64,000 bases of DNA from Bryoerythrophyllum caledonicum (GCA_963971425.1 OZ020516.1:18402593-18466592); one strand, 5' to 3'. Positions 25,446 to 38,549 are shown, counted from the first letter of the stretch. Notes: a model not told the origin generated them from the sequence alone. Numbers and translations are program-made.

Positions 25446-27133
25446 CTAGTTTAACAAGTCCGGTCGTTTGACAACCATGGATGACTCTTTTGAGGCTTCC
25501 TCTTCATGTGCTTGGATTATTTGAACGAGGTGCATGCGAAGCGAAGACATCTCCCCTCGAAGTGTCTTTGCTGTCTTAGCTAAGACATTGTCTGCATATA
25601 CTTGAGCTTCTTGTACAATCTCTGTCTTTAGTGATGCCATCTCCTTTCTTACCTCCATAATGGTACTACTGGTGCCTTTCTTCACCTCCTCTTGGACCAT
25701 CTTGTGAAGGTCTTCTTTGCTATATCCATTTTTCGGAGCACTCTAGTGCAATGACTGCATTAGCGACCGCCGTGTTCACTTCATTGAAACCCCATTTTGT
25801 GACACATTCATCCGAAGGGGCGCTACTTCCGTTCAGGCTTTTCGGGTGAGGGGTAAATTCCACATATTTACCTAGGATTTTACCGCTGGTGTTTACTAAT
25901 TTTTTGTATACTGCCGCATTCAAGCATTGGATGTTACATATCCCAACATGTCGACCATGTTCGAGCTTGAAATAGATGTCCACGACATTCTCCTTGCCCA
26001 TAAATGCGTTGATACCTTGCTCTAGCGCACAAACAGTCTTTGCTTTGTTTAAGTTTTTAGCGATCAAGATGAGGGCGTTCTTTTTGGCTTTATCATTTCC
26101 ACTCATCTTCCCTTTACTAGCAAAATAGGGATTGAAAATCTCGTTCGAAAAAGCTATCTTTTGGTCTTTCACTTTTTGAGCTTGTTCGGGGGAGGGGGTT
26201 TTTAACCAAGCGAATTCTAGTTCTAGTTTCTTTTGAACATCTGTTATTTCATACTCAAATCCTCTAACAAACCCCTCCTTCACAATTTCCTCATGCAAAA
26301 CATACCATGGTTTTTGGGCCAAGTTAGCCCCAAAGATTTTGACTGATAGAAGGTTTGCAAGAGCTAGGGAATCATAACTCTTGCATACCTTCCCTCTACA
26401 AGGAATGCCCTCATTAAGGCTCAAGATGAAGGGTCTCGTATTTGAGAAGCCCTTTAACGTCCACACCAGGGTTTTTGAGGTGGAGTTTGATGCTGCCACT
26501 CCATCTATCCGTCTTGTGGTGGCATAAAATCGCAATTGGTTCACCTAACAAGTCTCCTAAACCAATGTTCATGTGAAGAAGTCGCATTTTAACCATGGCA
26601 TAGATTGCATCCTTTGAGTAAATTTGTTCCCCTATTTCAAAGAAAATGGCTATTTGATAATCTAATGCATATCCATGTTCATCGGTCTCTACCTCACTGG
26701 GTACCTGGGTTAGGTTAAAGTGATTACCTTCTTTCCCATCTGTCCTTTGCGAAGGCCACTCTTCTTGGACGACAAAGGGGAAGGAAGGCAATGCCACAGC
26801 CTTCTCTTGTGCTTCTGTATCAGACATTCCCATTTCAATCATTTCGGAGACCGTTAGGACAGGTTCCTTGGTGATACCACTATGCAAAGCTATTGTATTA
26901 AGTGTCTTAAAACCTAGCCAATAAGGTGGACGAGAAGATTTTGATGCTCTAACCTTCTTTAGGTTAGAAGTGTTCTCCATCTCATCATTGGTCCTCTTGT
27001 GCAATGCAACAGTCTCGCATGTGTTTTCCTCAACAATTTCCATTAGTACAGGACCATTGTGAGGGGCGACAGTAAGATCAACAAGCATACGGTCTAGTCC
27101 TTTGGAAGAGGAGGCGGTGGTAGTTTTTGTCAT
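25446..27133 (-). CDS. LINE copy 1 ORF1: two RRM-like modules and coiled coil
   Basis: Candidate RNA-binding ORF1 protein, about 560 codons, homologous along its length to copy 2 ORF1 (51,058-52,662). It starts MTKTTTASSSK. It then has a conserved YWLGFKTLNTIAL block and a first RRM-like unit (YQIAIFFEI - helix - PIAILCHH - WSGSIKLHLKN). A second unit follows (ALILIAKNLN - helix - VVDIYFKLEHGRHVGICNIQ - helix - KYVEFTPHP) in which the paired strands resemble RNP2/RNP1. The tail (25,446-25,700) is a charged heptad-like coiled coil. Two frameshifts (near 26.45 and 25.72 kb) break it. The ATG lies two bases after an intron-acceptor-like CAG. RRM assignment is from predicted strand/helix order. 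Confidence 0.65.
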
Positions 27134-27929
27134 TCTGCATGTCAAAGGTAAGAGGGTGTTATTAGCATTTTCTACGAGTTCAAGTGTAGAGTTGCTTAGG
27201 GGTACTATGTAATCACTTCCATCCCACAACTTACTTTGTGGGCTTGCAGGTCGTGATAACAAGTAAAAGCATGAGAAGATAAAAATTGATGCAACATATA
27301 GAAAGGATTTGGGACTTAGAGAGTGCTTACCTGTTTGATGGACGGGCGTTTGATGCAGGGCAAAGGGGATAGTACGATGTTTGCCTCTGTAGTGTATACC
27401 AACACTGTTGGGCATATGGTTGTTCTGGCGGCGAGCTTCACAGTGTCTCCGCACGGCTGCCACCTCCTCACCGTATGTCTTGCTCCGACCGTATCTTGCT
27501 CTGTAGTACCTCCACCCGCTTATCTCCACATGAGCAAGCGTCTTCCAATTTACTCCTACGCAGTACCCCACAGCATGTTCTGTATCGTTCCAACGTCTTC
27601 TTTCCTGTGCCAACACCTTACGAGGGTTTGGGAGGGCGAGGCCGCCTCTGAATCGTACCTCGCAGGGGCTTGCCTGATTCGGGCCGCTAGTATCCACGTT
27701 GGGCGATACTCCTGCTCGGCTTTGTGGAGGCTGATCTTCTCTCTTGAACGCCGCGTTTCGGTTCTGCTGGACCTTCGCACTGGTTTTCCTTGTGTTCAGC
27801 GGTTCCTCTTGACTCCGAGTTTGTTCACCCCACCACTTCGCCGTCCTAGGGTTCCCAGTCCAGTAGCTGTTGCCTGATGGTGCACCTCCGCCGTCGAGTT
27901 GTGTTGACTGAGAATGCCGTTCAGTCTTT

Positions 27930-28340
27930 AGGCAGCAACGTAGGCGAGCAGCACCTTGTGGAATGGCTTGTTGTCGGGAACTCCTATGTCTTGGGCAGCG
28001 GCAGGGACGGGCAGCACCGTGCGGGGCGGCTTGATGCCGCGCTCTTCTCCGCCTTGGGCAATAGCATCGACGAGCAGCACTGTGCTGGGCAACTTGATGC
28101 CGAGCTCTCCTCCACCTTGGGCAGCAGCATGAATGAGCAGCACCGTGCGGGGCGATTTGATGTTGAGCTTTCCTCCGACTTGGGCAGCAGCAAAGACGTC
28201 TTGGAAAGTGGCGCAGGCGAGCATCACTGTGTGGAGCGGCTTGTTGTCGAGCACTCCTCCGCCTTGGGCGGCAGCAAGGACGTCTTGGGCAGTAGTAAAG
28301 CCGAACACTGTGCAGAGCGGTTTGATGTCGGGCACTTCTT
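27930..28340. repeat. 63-bp tandem repeat in LINE leader
   Basis: About five or six units of the pattern GAGCAGCACCGTGCGGGGCG...CTCCGCCTTGGGCAGCAGC, some with an added 21-bp GTCTTGG segment. Because 63 and 21 are multiples of three, several frames on both strands stay open; on minus this gives a Cys/Arg-rich 21-residue repeat. Possibly promoter monomers, as in other LINE 5' UTRs. Confidence 0.7.
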
Positions 28341-29269
28341 CGTCTTCGGCAGCCGTACTGAGTGGCTCTCCGAGAAGCCACTCTCCGAAAAGCAGGTCGA
28401 CCACTCTGTCTGCTTGGCCTACAGCGTGGGGGAGCGACGTCTTGGAGATCGGTTCTTGGGTGCTCCGGATCTGGTTGTGTGCTACCTAGGGGTGGGGTGG
28501 CGGCCTGAGTGGAGAACTGGGGCGATGCTACGTACGTGATTCTAAGGTAAGATGCTCTCTGCCTACACACAGGAGCTCTATACTTCTCTGTCTGCTTTGT
28601 TCGGCCACTATGGAGATGTCTAGGAAGGTCTGAGTAGTGAGAGGCTAGATAGAAGGTTGAGCAGAAGAGTTTGTATGAAGAGTATTTATACTTACTTGCT
28701 GGGAGTAGGGTTTTGTTAGGGGAGTCGTGAGGGGAAGAGAGGCGCCGTTGCTGCATCTTCCTCATTCTAGGGTTTGTTGGCGTTTGGGTTGATCTTTGGC
28801 TTTCAGTTGAAAATAGTGGGTATCTTGTTTGCCAGGTTGCTGTGCGTCAGATTTGGGGTGTCACATGGGTGGCGTTGTGTGCCAACTTTTCTGTTGGCGA
28901 AGATGGCTTGGAGCGGGGCAGCGTGGAGTCTTGGCTGTCAAGTTAGCTGTTGGAGCGTCTGTTTGATGCTCTGACTTTGCTATTTTTGCATGTCTGGGCA
29001 TTGCAGCACCTTCCCTTGTGCTTTTCTGCACATATTTTCCAGGGTAATTTTTTGTTAGGAGAGTGAAATGATAGAGAGGTTGGAGATCTTACCTTAATGG
29101 TGATGAAGTTGTTTTTTGCTTGTCGTCGTTTTCTTGATGATGACTGAATCTTGTGTTCTTGGGCGTGCTCTGTATGTCTCAGGTGGGCGTTCTTGGACTT
29201 GGCGCATTGTGGACAGCAGGTGCAGCAGTGGGGGCCATCTGTTTGATGGAGTGTGCAGCAACGATACCT

Positions 29270-29510
29270 TTGACCATCTAGTACGTGTCTTTCTATTCGG
29301 CTCTCTATTGTTTCGTTGTTTACTGTTGGCTCGATCTTCGCGTCTTGATGGAGTTGTGGTGGTCCCTGTGCAGGTGCGCGGCAGCGGTAACTTTGACTAT
29401 CTGGTACGTGTCTCTCCATTCGGCGCTTTGTTGTTCTGTTGCTGTTGTTTACTGTTGACTTGATCTTCACTTGTTGATGGGGTTGAGGTGGTCCTTGTGC
29501 AGGTGCCATT
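29270..29510. repeat. Tandem duplication of about 124 bp in LINE leader
   Basis: Two adjacent units share TTTGACCATCTAGTACGTGT, TTGTTTACTGTTG, GATCTTC and TGGTCCCTGTGCAGGTG in order, with moderate divergence. No coding role is apparent. Confidence 0.6.
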
Positions 29511-31210
29511 GGTCGGTGGGGCGAAGTTTGGTTGCGCATCCTAGAGTAATGTCGCTCCTTGGCGTTTTGCAGCACGTCCTGAAATGATGTTTCTCCATGT
29601 ACATGCATATGTATTCTATAGGCTAATATAGCTACTCTTATGTGTTTGTTTATTTTTGAGATTATACATCTTGTGTTTCTCACTATGTCGTGCCTGTATA
29701 TTGTGCGTTGTCTAGGTGCTGTGGTGATTATAGAGAGTTTTGGTGTGCAAAGAATCATGTGAAAAGAGAAAAGGAATGAGTTGGAGTTAGAAAGATACTT
29801 ACCTGTATGTTCTTCGTGGGTGTTGTGTGTTTGGCCTCGTCGGGGTCGTGGTGCGTCCCTGCCTTCTCTTTCGAGGTTCAGTTCTTGTATGTTGACGATA
29901 TTTGCAACCGCGCGGGTCTGCTCCAGTGTTGGTTCTTGAAAGGCTTCCTCGTGTATGTGCAGGCAACAGTGTTGGTGATGGTCGGCAAGGGGCTCCTTTG
30001 TGAGTTTCTGGTGATCTGCCTCATGCGTGGGCAAGCCGCGGCGTCGCTGGTGGCCAACAGGGGGCTCTGTTGTAGGTTCTTGTAAGTCCTCCACTTGCAT
30101 GTCTGCTGCTAGTTGGTACATGTTGTGTTGTTTATTCGGGTTTTTGTTGTCTATTGCTAGCCATCTCGTGGGGGCGCGTTTGAATCTGTTGGGAGGGGTT
30201 AGTGGTAGTTTGAAAATTGAAAATGTGGGTAGAGTACTTACCTTAGTTGAGGTTGTCGCCGTGTCTTCTCTGACGCATGCCTGTTGTTGTTGGTGCAGGT
30301 GTATTGCTGCTGCTTTAGCTCGGGGCAATCTCTGTGAATCCTTGCCTTTACTATTTTGACTCCTCTCCTCCTCGATGTTGAGTTGCTGCTGTGCCCGGTA
30401 GGGCTCCTTGGCGGTGTTGAGTTGCTGTTGTGCCTGGGTGGGCTCTGAGTGTAGCATTTTCGATCCAGTGGTTTCTTGTGTCTGCAACAGGTGGTTATTG
30501 TGCTTCTCTGTGCCTGCGCGGTTATAGAGTGAACCTACTTCTACCACTATTCCTGATTTATGTAAAACTAACTTGCAATTCCAGAAATGAAATATTACGA
30601 GGTGTATTTTGCAGCATGCGTCTACTTTGCATTTTCTAACAAGGAACATTGTATGCTGCATTTTGTAAGAGGGTAACTTATCTGATTTTGTTGAATGTGG
30701 TGTCTGTTGGTGCTGTCTTGTGTCTTGGCGGCTGGTTCTAGTCTTGTGTAGGCAGTAGTTCATCTTCACGGTAGTGCTAGAGTCCTAGTTGAGGAGGGGG
30801 GGTTTGGTGTGTGGTATTTCTATGGTGTCGTGGTAACCTAGATCTAGATCTGACTGACTAGGGCATGGTATGGAGGCTGCAACCTCTAGATCTAGAACTG
30901 GGCCAACACAGAGCCCCGCCTCAGATCTACTCTCCCAAACTAGTGCTAGGTTGTTGCATCCTCATACATACTTTGTCAGTAGAACTAAGATTTGCAATCC
31001 CTCTCAACTCTCTACACCATCCTAATACCGTTCAGCAACAAAGGAATGCATACCGGGATTTACAATGAGCCCAACAACCCTCATTGTTGTGTGCATTGTA
31101 TTTGCACCTAACACCACGAAGACCCCTCCTCACCAGGTTTTGCGGAGCTACTCTTGTCTCATCTCACTCACTTGCTCCAAGCGATCCGCATCAATAATTA
31201 CCATAACGCA

Positions 31211-32255
31211 TGAATATCCAAACTTGAGTATTGTATGTAAAGCCCTACAACAACATAGAGACTGCAACAACTAAAACATTTGATAGGGTATTTTTTTTGT
31301 TCAAGTCCATTCATTAAGGCGTATAGGCCCTCTCATTGCTTCCACTTTTAAGAACCAACTTCAACTCACTCACAAAAAGTAGTGGAAAAATATATTGCCA
31401 CTGAGCAAGCATTTCACGTAATCATCAGTCTATACTTACCAAAACATAAATCCATGGAATTTCATTTAAATAGGGTGTTTATACTACTCACATTTTTTAA
31501 CACTATGTGCATCAAATTTAGGGTTTAGGGTAAAATAGAAAAAATTTCCATAAAAAAATGTCAGTAAAACTACTAAGTTCAGGATTTAGGATTTTGAGTT
31601 TAAACCCTAAACCCTAAAAACCCTAAACCCTAAAGGTCCTACTGATTTTTGAAATGTTGTGAATTTGTTGATGCAAATATGAAGAGGTAGATCTAGAATG
31701 GGAACCCAACCTCTTTTGTTGCCAAAATTGCACATAATGCAATACCAACAAAAGACTTGCTCACACTACATTACTTTCATAGGGCCATGTTTCCACCATC
31801 ACCGCGCCATCGACATTATTCCTCATAGCCCTCACTATCCAACACCTGAAGCCAACACCCATAAGTAACCCATATTAAGTAGCAATATCAAGCGCAAAAA
31901 TTATATTGTCGTTCTTATATGCTGCTTCTGTAAGATTAGGAAGAGGAGGAAATGGATATTGTGTTAAAGCTTGCTTTGATAACAAGATCGTTGTATTTGC
32001 AGATTCTTGGTACAACTGGGTGTTGGTGAATTTAAGATGGCGAAAATATCTCATATGTGAAAACATATGGTGCCAAAGTTGGTGGTGGAATACTAGTATT
32101 GCATTTTTGAACCTCCTCACTTTCGAACGAAACAAGACATTTTTTAACCTGGGACGGATCTGTCTTCTAAAGGACTACTTAGGCACCTGCTCTGCAAGTG
32201 TTTTAGCAAATTGCGTTGTAGACGGTGACTGATAAATGTCGATTTACTGTTGCAG
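31211..32255. other. Spacer with CCCTAAA-type interstitial telomeric repeats
   Basis: AT-rich host flank beyond the LINE. 31,515-31,530 and 31,595-31,637 contain TTTAGGG/CCCTAAA units of the common plant telomere type, as short interstitial runs that do not mark a chromosome end. No gene seen. Confidence 0.5.
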
Positions 32256-33554
<1,299 letters not shown>

Positions 33555-34080
33555 TGAGAAGCTCTTTATACAAGTTGGGTGGTAGGAGGTAAAACAATTC
33601 ATGTGGGATATGTAAAGTTAGAATTACTAAGAGCTCAACTACTCATAGTTAAGTCAAAAGTAGGAATTGTATCGAACTTAAAAATTTGAGGCCTCATTTT
33701 AGCATAGTAGAATAACTTTTTCTAAAAACATTTGAACTATGAAAAGTTGTGAAATTAAGCTAAATTTCATCTCTAAAATTTTATTTGAGATTTCAAGTCT
33801 CGAATAAAAAATTATGGACAAATTTCAAAGGGGTTGGAAGGGAAATTTTCTTTAACATTTCAAACATGTCCTCTAAATTTTTTCCATAACTTCTTTTTGG
33901 AATCTCAAAATCACCAAAGAATTTTTCGGAATGAGAACTAGCTTGGTTTTTGAACTTTTCTAAGCTCAAATTGTATTTAAAAGTGATTCTATTATGCCAA
34001 AATGAGGTATGGAATATTACTTTGAACCCGATTCTAACATTTTGACACTAAGTGGATAAGTTCTTATCTTCAAATTATTC
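33555..34080. mobile_element. Fold-back MITE, second copy
   Basis: Matches the left arm of 14,812-15,410 (GAGAAGCTCTTTATA, CATGTGGGATATGTAA, CATAGTAGAATAA, GAGATTTCAAGT) and then folds back on itself. The right arm is shorter and more diverged, so this is an older or truncated copy. Confidence 0.5.
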
Positions 34081-34557
34081 CATACTTCTTGATGATTCAT
34101 GATAAATAATGGATTTCATTATAAATATGTCCTCGCCATCAATCAAGATTATAAACCTTGTCCAAGCTCCTTTGGGCATTGCAATCTCAGAAAGAAAATT
34201 GGATGAAAATTTCCAGTACATCATCCAATAATCTGCAGTTGCAAACATTCATAAGCCACATTCTGGCTTTCTGACTTCAGAAAAATTCAAGGGTTAAAGG
34301 TTAGAGGAAATCTACCTTTGAAATGACCTTGCAACAAGAGTTATCTTTGTTTCCATGAATTGTGTAAATTTTGCGTCACATGAATTGTGCTCCTTTGAAA
34401 GTCAACTTCGCATTATTTTCAGAAATGCACTATATATACACTTGGGCATGTGTGTTTTATTATAAAAATGGTTTGATGAAAACTTGTGTTAAACTTCTCG
34501 TTCCACAATCTATCGTTTCATCCGCTTGGCCAGTAGTGAGCAATCATTTGACATTCT

Positions 34558-35487
34558 TTAACCCCTAAGGTACCGTGACAGTTTTACACCAAAAACACTT
34601 CAATGAATAAAGAAGGAAACAAAAACTTTGATTTTTAGTTCTGACCGTAGGATCTCAATAAAGGCTTATTAAGTAATACATGTACAAAATTTCATAAACT
34701 TTGACCGCACGGATTGAAAGATTATAGTGTTTGAAGTCAAGAAAATGGTTCATTTTCTTCCCTGCGTTTAGTGGATTAATATAGTTTGACTTCACTTGGT
34801 GTCAAAAGTTTTCACTACACAAGGTCTAAATCCATTACCATCTTGTTAAGCATGATGTTCGCTCCTTACACACCAATTTTTAGAGGTAGAGACAGGGTCT
34901 AGCATATTCAAAACAAGTCTGCAAGGAGTGGAGGCTCGAAATTTGTTAATTCACACTTTAATTTTTTTGAACATAATATGTTTTTGATTGATAATCCGAA
35001 TGGTTAATAAGAAGGTTTTCATTACATATAGTTGAGGAAAAAATAAAAAGTGAAAAATATAAAGATACCTAGGTTTTCTGTGGAAAAGAAGAAGTTTTTT
35101 TGGTACCTTGCCCAACAATGAGTGACAATGTGTGAAAATGTTTGACTTGGGTTAGTATGCTATTTTCCACTAAAGACAAGAACTTTTTTTTGACAATATG
35201 AAGGGAAATAATATTACTTGCGAGTACTGAAAATCTCACTTTCAATAGAGTGTCCTATCAAAAGTTTTTGGAGGTGCCCGAGGTGCCGCCCTCCCCATTT
35301 AAAATTCAAAACCCTATAACTTTTTCATCAAGTGTCCAATTTAGGAAAAAATTGTTTTCCCACTAAGGTCTTGGTAATGTCTTTCTATAGTAAAAAGTTC
35401 AAAGAAGAATGTTGGAAATTAACACCATAGGAATCTGACCGAACTTTCAAAAAGCCCATTTTTGACACTTGGTCCCTTAGGGGTTAA
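34558..35487. mobile_element. TTAA-flanked DNA element, about 930 bp, second copy
   Basis: TTAA at both ends with inverted termini CCCCTAAGG. The interior follows the 7590-8522 copy block by block (for example CACACCAATTTTTAGAGG, GCAAGGAGTGGAGG, TGTGAAAATGTTTGACTTGG). No transposase is encoded. Confidence 0.65.
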
Positions 35488-36300
35488 GGACAACCATTAG
35501 GGTTTCGTCAATGACATGAAACTGTATCCAAATGCAAATTGAAAAACATTCTACTAGTAGGCAGATCACCCGTTAGGAGAGATGAGAATCCTGTGATGCC
35601 TCAGTCAATGACAATTTTCCTTGCTCGCCGTGCATTCTGGAAAATAAGCCATCAGAAAAATGAACAGGAAATTTTTCTGATGGCGGATTACAAGTTGGCA
35701 AATTTCGTCCCCTGTCCATATAATTACTTGCAAAATCAGTAACCCGAAACTAAGGGAAAATTGACAGGGATATAGGTAACAGTTTTACAGTATTGGTGAA
35801 TACTGGATAGTCAGAGGATTAGCCGAATTACAATATGCTGCCCTGTGACGCCTAAAGAGAATCAAGACTAATTAAAGACCATCGCAACAAGGTAATTAAG
35901 TGAGTCACAATGCTCCACATGGCAAGAACTCCAACCGTCCTAATTAACTCCTCCAAATTATCTGAAAAAGGGAAGTTAGACCGTTGCTTTCAGCCGACCT
36001 TGAGATATACTGGCATTGCTTCTAGTGAGATATGATCCTCAATCTTCTGAAAGCTTCCGTTACATGACTCGTGATAAGAGTAACCATCGTTCCACGGTTA
36101 CAAAAACGCCATGCTTACACACCGATGGTGTGAAAGGATACCTAAGAAAGCATCCACAGATGATCAGAAGTTGCATTACTATGTCCGCCTGAGTTACGTG
36201 AGGAGTCACGAGTCAGAAAAGAGCAAAATAAATAACTTACCAAGCAAAATAATACATCAAGCAAATCTTAAGACAGAAAGTCACCTGAATGCAAGTCAGA
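35488..36300. other. Spacer, no gene seen
   Basis: No recognised coding or RNA feature. It forms the 3' flank of the minus-strand gene that ends at 36,301. Confidence 0.4.
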
Positions 36301-37230
36301 CTACTGCAATACTAGCCAATATGTAGTCTTGAAGGACTCCAGGTCCTGGGCTGTCAACTCGAAGTCATTTGCCCCAAGGTTTGGGGGCAGAGGTTGATCA
36401 TATACTTTTGCAGCAGGGATCTGTAAGGCAGGACCTGCATATTGAACATCATGCTCTAGTGTGATAGACTGCACCATCCCTGGATTGTAAAGAGGTGTGC
36501 TGTGACGTGCCGGTGGAATCCTCGCAACATCTTCCCACCTTTCGATTTTCACCTTCTTTGCAACAGTGTCAATAGACATTAGTATCACCACCCGAGTCTC
36601 CCCTCCGCTGTTGGTTAACCAAAACCTTGCGTCGTTTCGCAGCTGTTGTAGGCTTTCAGACACTCCTACCTCCACCATGAGAGACGGCCATGCGCCGCTT
36701 GAGATGCGAGTCACGGGTTTGAACCCGCTGTCGCCTTCCTTGGCTCTATCCCTCACTTCAAACTTTGTTGCTAACATGCCTACGAGTGAAAAGACGTCGG
36801 GAAACTTTGACGAAAAGAGGGCGTTGAACATGGCTGTCGCTATGTCATGGAAACTGCCGGGGATGAATTTCACGATAAGAATTTCACTCACCCGGTCATA
36901 GAGAATTCTCATCCTTGGAAGGGTTTTGTTAGAGTCCTCCCGCAACTTCTCAATGTCTTCCAAATTCTTGGATGTAACATCTTCGAATGCAACGTACTGC
37001 TTTCCATCAGCCAAAGCCGCTGAGCTTGTTTCGCAAACCTGCTTGAACTGCTTGAGGCTCTCGAAGGTGCACGGTCTATAAATTGCGTATCCACTTAAAA
37101 GCTCCTCCCTCCTGCTGGTTCGAGTGGGAACCTCGCCACATCCTCCATAATCGTTCGAGGACTCCTCATAAAGCATCGCCATAGAAGTCCGTTCCTTTCT
37201 GTTTCGTAGAAACGCAAACAACTCCCACAT
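36301..37230 (-). CDS. Single-exon 309-aa protein, fungal-like PD-(D/E)XK-type hypothetical
   Basis: Uninterrupted 309-codon frame; the ATG follows an in-frame TAA (six bases upstream). The centre reads WPSLMVEVGVSESLQQLRND, then ARFWLTNSGGETRVVILMSI and KKVKIERWEDVA. From memory, this pattern typifies a large family of uncharacterised fungal proteins whose E-V-G...S-E-S, R-x-D-A-R-x-W-L core resembles the PD-(D/E)XK (Uma2-like) nuclease fold. An acidic/Ser-rich N-terminus and a C-terminal Pro-rich segment flank it. No intron or transit peptide is evident. It sits between MITEs and is not obviously co-regulated with neighbours. Horizontal origin from a fungus is possible but unproven; contamination is unlikely inside a continuous plant window. 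Confidence 0.7.
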   Translation of the reverse strand: MWELFAFLRNRKERTSMAMLYEESSNDYGGCGEVPTRTSRREELLSGYAIYRPCTFESLKQFKQVCETSSAALADGKQYVAFEDVTSKNLEDIEKLREDSNKTLPRMRILYDRVSEILIVKFIPGSFHDIATAMFNALFSSKFPDVFSLVGMLATKFEVRDRAKEGDSGFKPVTRISSGAWPSLMVEVGVSESLQQLRNDARFWLTNSGGETRVVILMSIDTVAKKVKIERWEDVARIPPARHSTPLYNPGMVQSITLEHDVQYAGPALQIPAAKVYDQPLPPNLGANDFELTAQDLESFKTTYWLVLQ

Positions 37231-38011
37231 ATTGGTTTACATGCTTAAACTGAAGCAATATGCTTACACTGTAGCGTCCTCAACCCTTTAATCTACTCCA
37301 CCAAACAAACAACCTAAACCAATGATCAACCACCATGACGAAGAACCCTACAAACATTTTATCTATCCACATGAGGGTTAGAAGCTCAAGACCATAGGTC
37401 GCTAAAATTGGTTAAGAATGTACCTGCGGGAGGTCACAATGGTCTGATTCTCCGTGTTGCCGTGGTGGCAGACGACCAAGGTGGATGACCCCAGCGATGG
37501 CGACCAGCTAAGTTAGTTAATTGGTGCGCTTGCTCTGCTGTGTAGAAACCAGTGCACAGTAGTATCTTCTAAACGATCGTAACCCTAATCAATTGCGCAA
37601 ATCACCGTTCGACAGCACTACATACTGGTTGGGAGGCTGGCTTTGCAACGAGAGGACTTAAGCACGGACTCCAAGGTGCGGTTGGAGCACATTGTTGAGA
37701 TAACCAATCCTAGGGTTACACCTAGGTTTCTCCGCCTAGTTAACTCGTAGTTCAGTCTTGGCAACTTCCTCTTCTACTTTTAGCATGTATCACACCAGAC
37801 CAGTATATAAACAATCTCTTACCTCTGGTAGGATCACTTCTTCTACTTCTCTCGCTTGCTCTTCATCACAACACATACGATGTAGGGTTCATGGTCAAGG
37901 CAACAGACGTGGGTCAGTTTCTAAGAAAAATGTCGTGCCTGAAAGATCACAAACATCCAGTTCACAATCACACAGGTTTGAACATCAAAATGTAGAAGGC
38001 ATACATATGGT
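37231..38011. other. Upstream region of the 309-aa gene, no other gene seen
   Basis: Intergenic; no convincing exon. Short open stretches with splice-like borders exist near 37,830-37,890 and 37,620-37,770 on minus, but are not supported by any recognisable homology. Confidence 0.35.
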
Positions 38012-38549
38012 TTAAGGAAACATCTGTAGTAAAGGAGGAGCGTGGGAAGAGAGACTGACAGAGGGCGAGAAGGCAGTTGACAGGGTGACACCGAGCTCCA
38101 AGCACGCTTCCTCCAGAGCCAGCTTCAGCTCGTTCTCTACCTCGCTCTCCTGCACCAAAAACAACGCCCAACAATTGCCTTACATCAAAGCCCTACAAGC
38201 AACCATTTCAATGTTCTAGAGATGCCAACATAACCTGGAGATGCAGCTCAGAGCCCTACTACAAATTAAGGAGCTCATTGATGAACTTATGTGGCGTCAT
38301 CTGAGTTCTGAATTCCAGCTCCCTGACGCCAATAACAATGCAAGATGACAACCCTACCCCAGACCCTCAAAGCCGAAACATTTGGGGAAGCAAGACGAAA
38401 TCCGAAAAGAACGTTTAACGAACCCAGGTTGTAGGGTAGTAAACCTACGCAGAGCGGCACTCTTCCTCTCTCTCTCTCTCTACTGTACACAATCCTTAAT
38501 CGGAACAAAGATGAAAGAATACCTGGCGGTAGAGTGGCAAGGTCGCCAT
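38012..38549 (-). CDS. Candidate small spliced gene (about 61 aa), unknown
   Basis: Three phase-0 exons can be read: 38,549-38,523 (MATLPLYRQ), a 21-base microexon 38,255-38,235 (GSELHLQ) and 38,149-38,012. The last starts ESEVENELKLALEEACLELG and ends TAA. All borders are GT-AG, with donors GTATTC and GTTATG and acceptors TAGTAG and GGTGCAG. The third exon predicts one amphipathic helix. It would be transcribed divergently from Z-ISO, starting about 620 bp away. I do not recognise the protein; the gene model is tentative and later exons may exist. Confidence 0.25.

Larger units (their letters stand above)
27134..31197 (-). promoter_or_regulatory. LINE copy 1 5' leader with intron-like sites and tandem repeats
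   Basis: About 4.1 kb between the 5' end and ORF1. The minus strand shows strong donors AG|GTAAG at 27,330, 29,088, 29,799 and 30,239. Plausible acceptors include TTTGACATGCAG (27,135), TATGTGCAG (about 29,030) and CCTCCCAACAG (about 30,186). It also holds a 63-bp tandem array (27,930-28,340) and a 124-bp duplication (29,270-29,510). A 608-codon open frame (28,943-30,769) is low-complexity, crosses these splice sites and is not treated as a gene. The leader probably contains the internal promoter; splicing is inferred. Confidence 0.5.

Noticed and set aside
27134-28765. ORF1 starting at 28,765 (783 codons)
   Set aside because: The upstream part is the 63-bp repeat and an intron-like stretch; homology with copy 2 begins only at the ATG at 27,133 (MTKT/MTDP).
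28943-30769. 608-codon minus-strand open frame as a protein gene
   Set aside because: Low-complexity Gln/His/Arg/Thr composition, no conserved domain, internal consensus splice sites and no counterpart in copy 2; treated as LINE leader.
31595-31637. CCCTAAA repeats as a telomere
   Set aside because: Only a few units, with unique sequence on both sides; similar short runs occur in LAS1 and Z-ISO introns.
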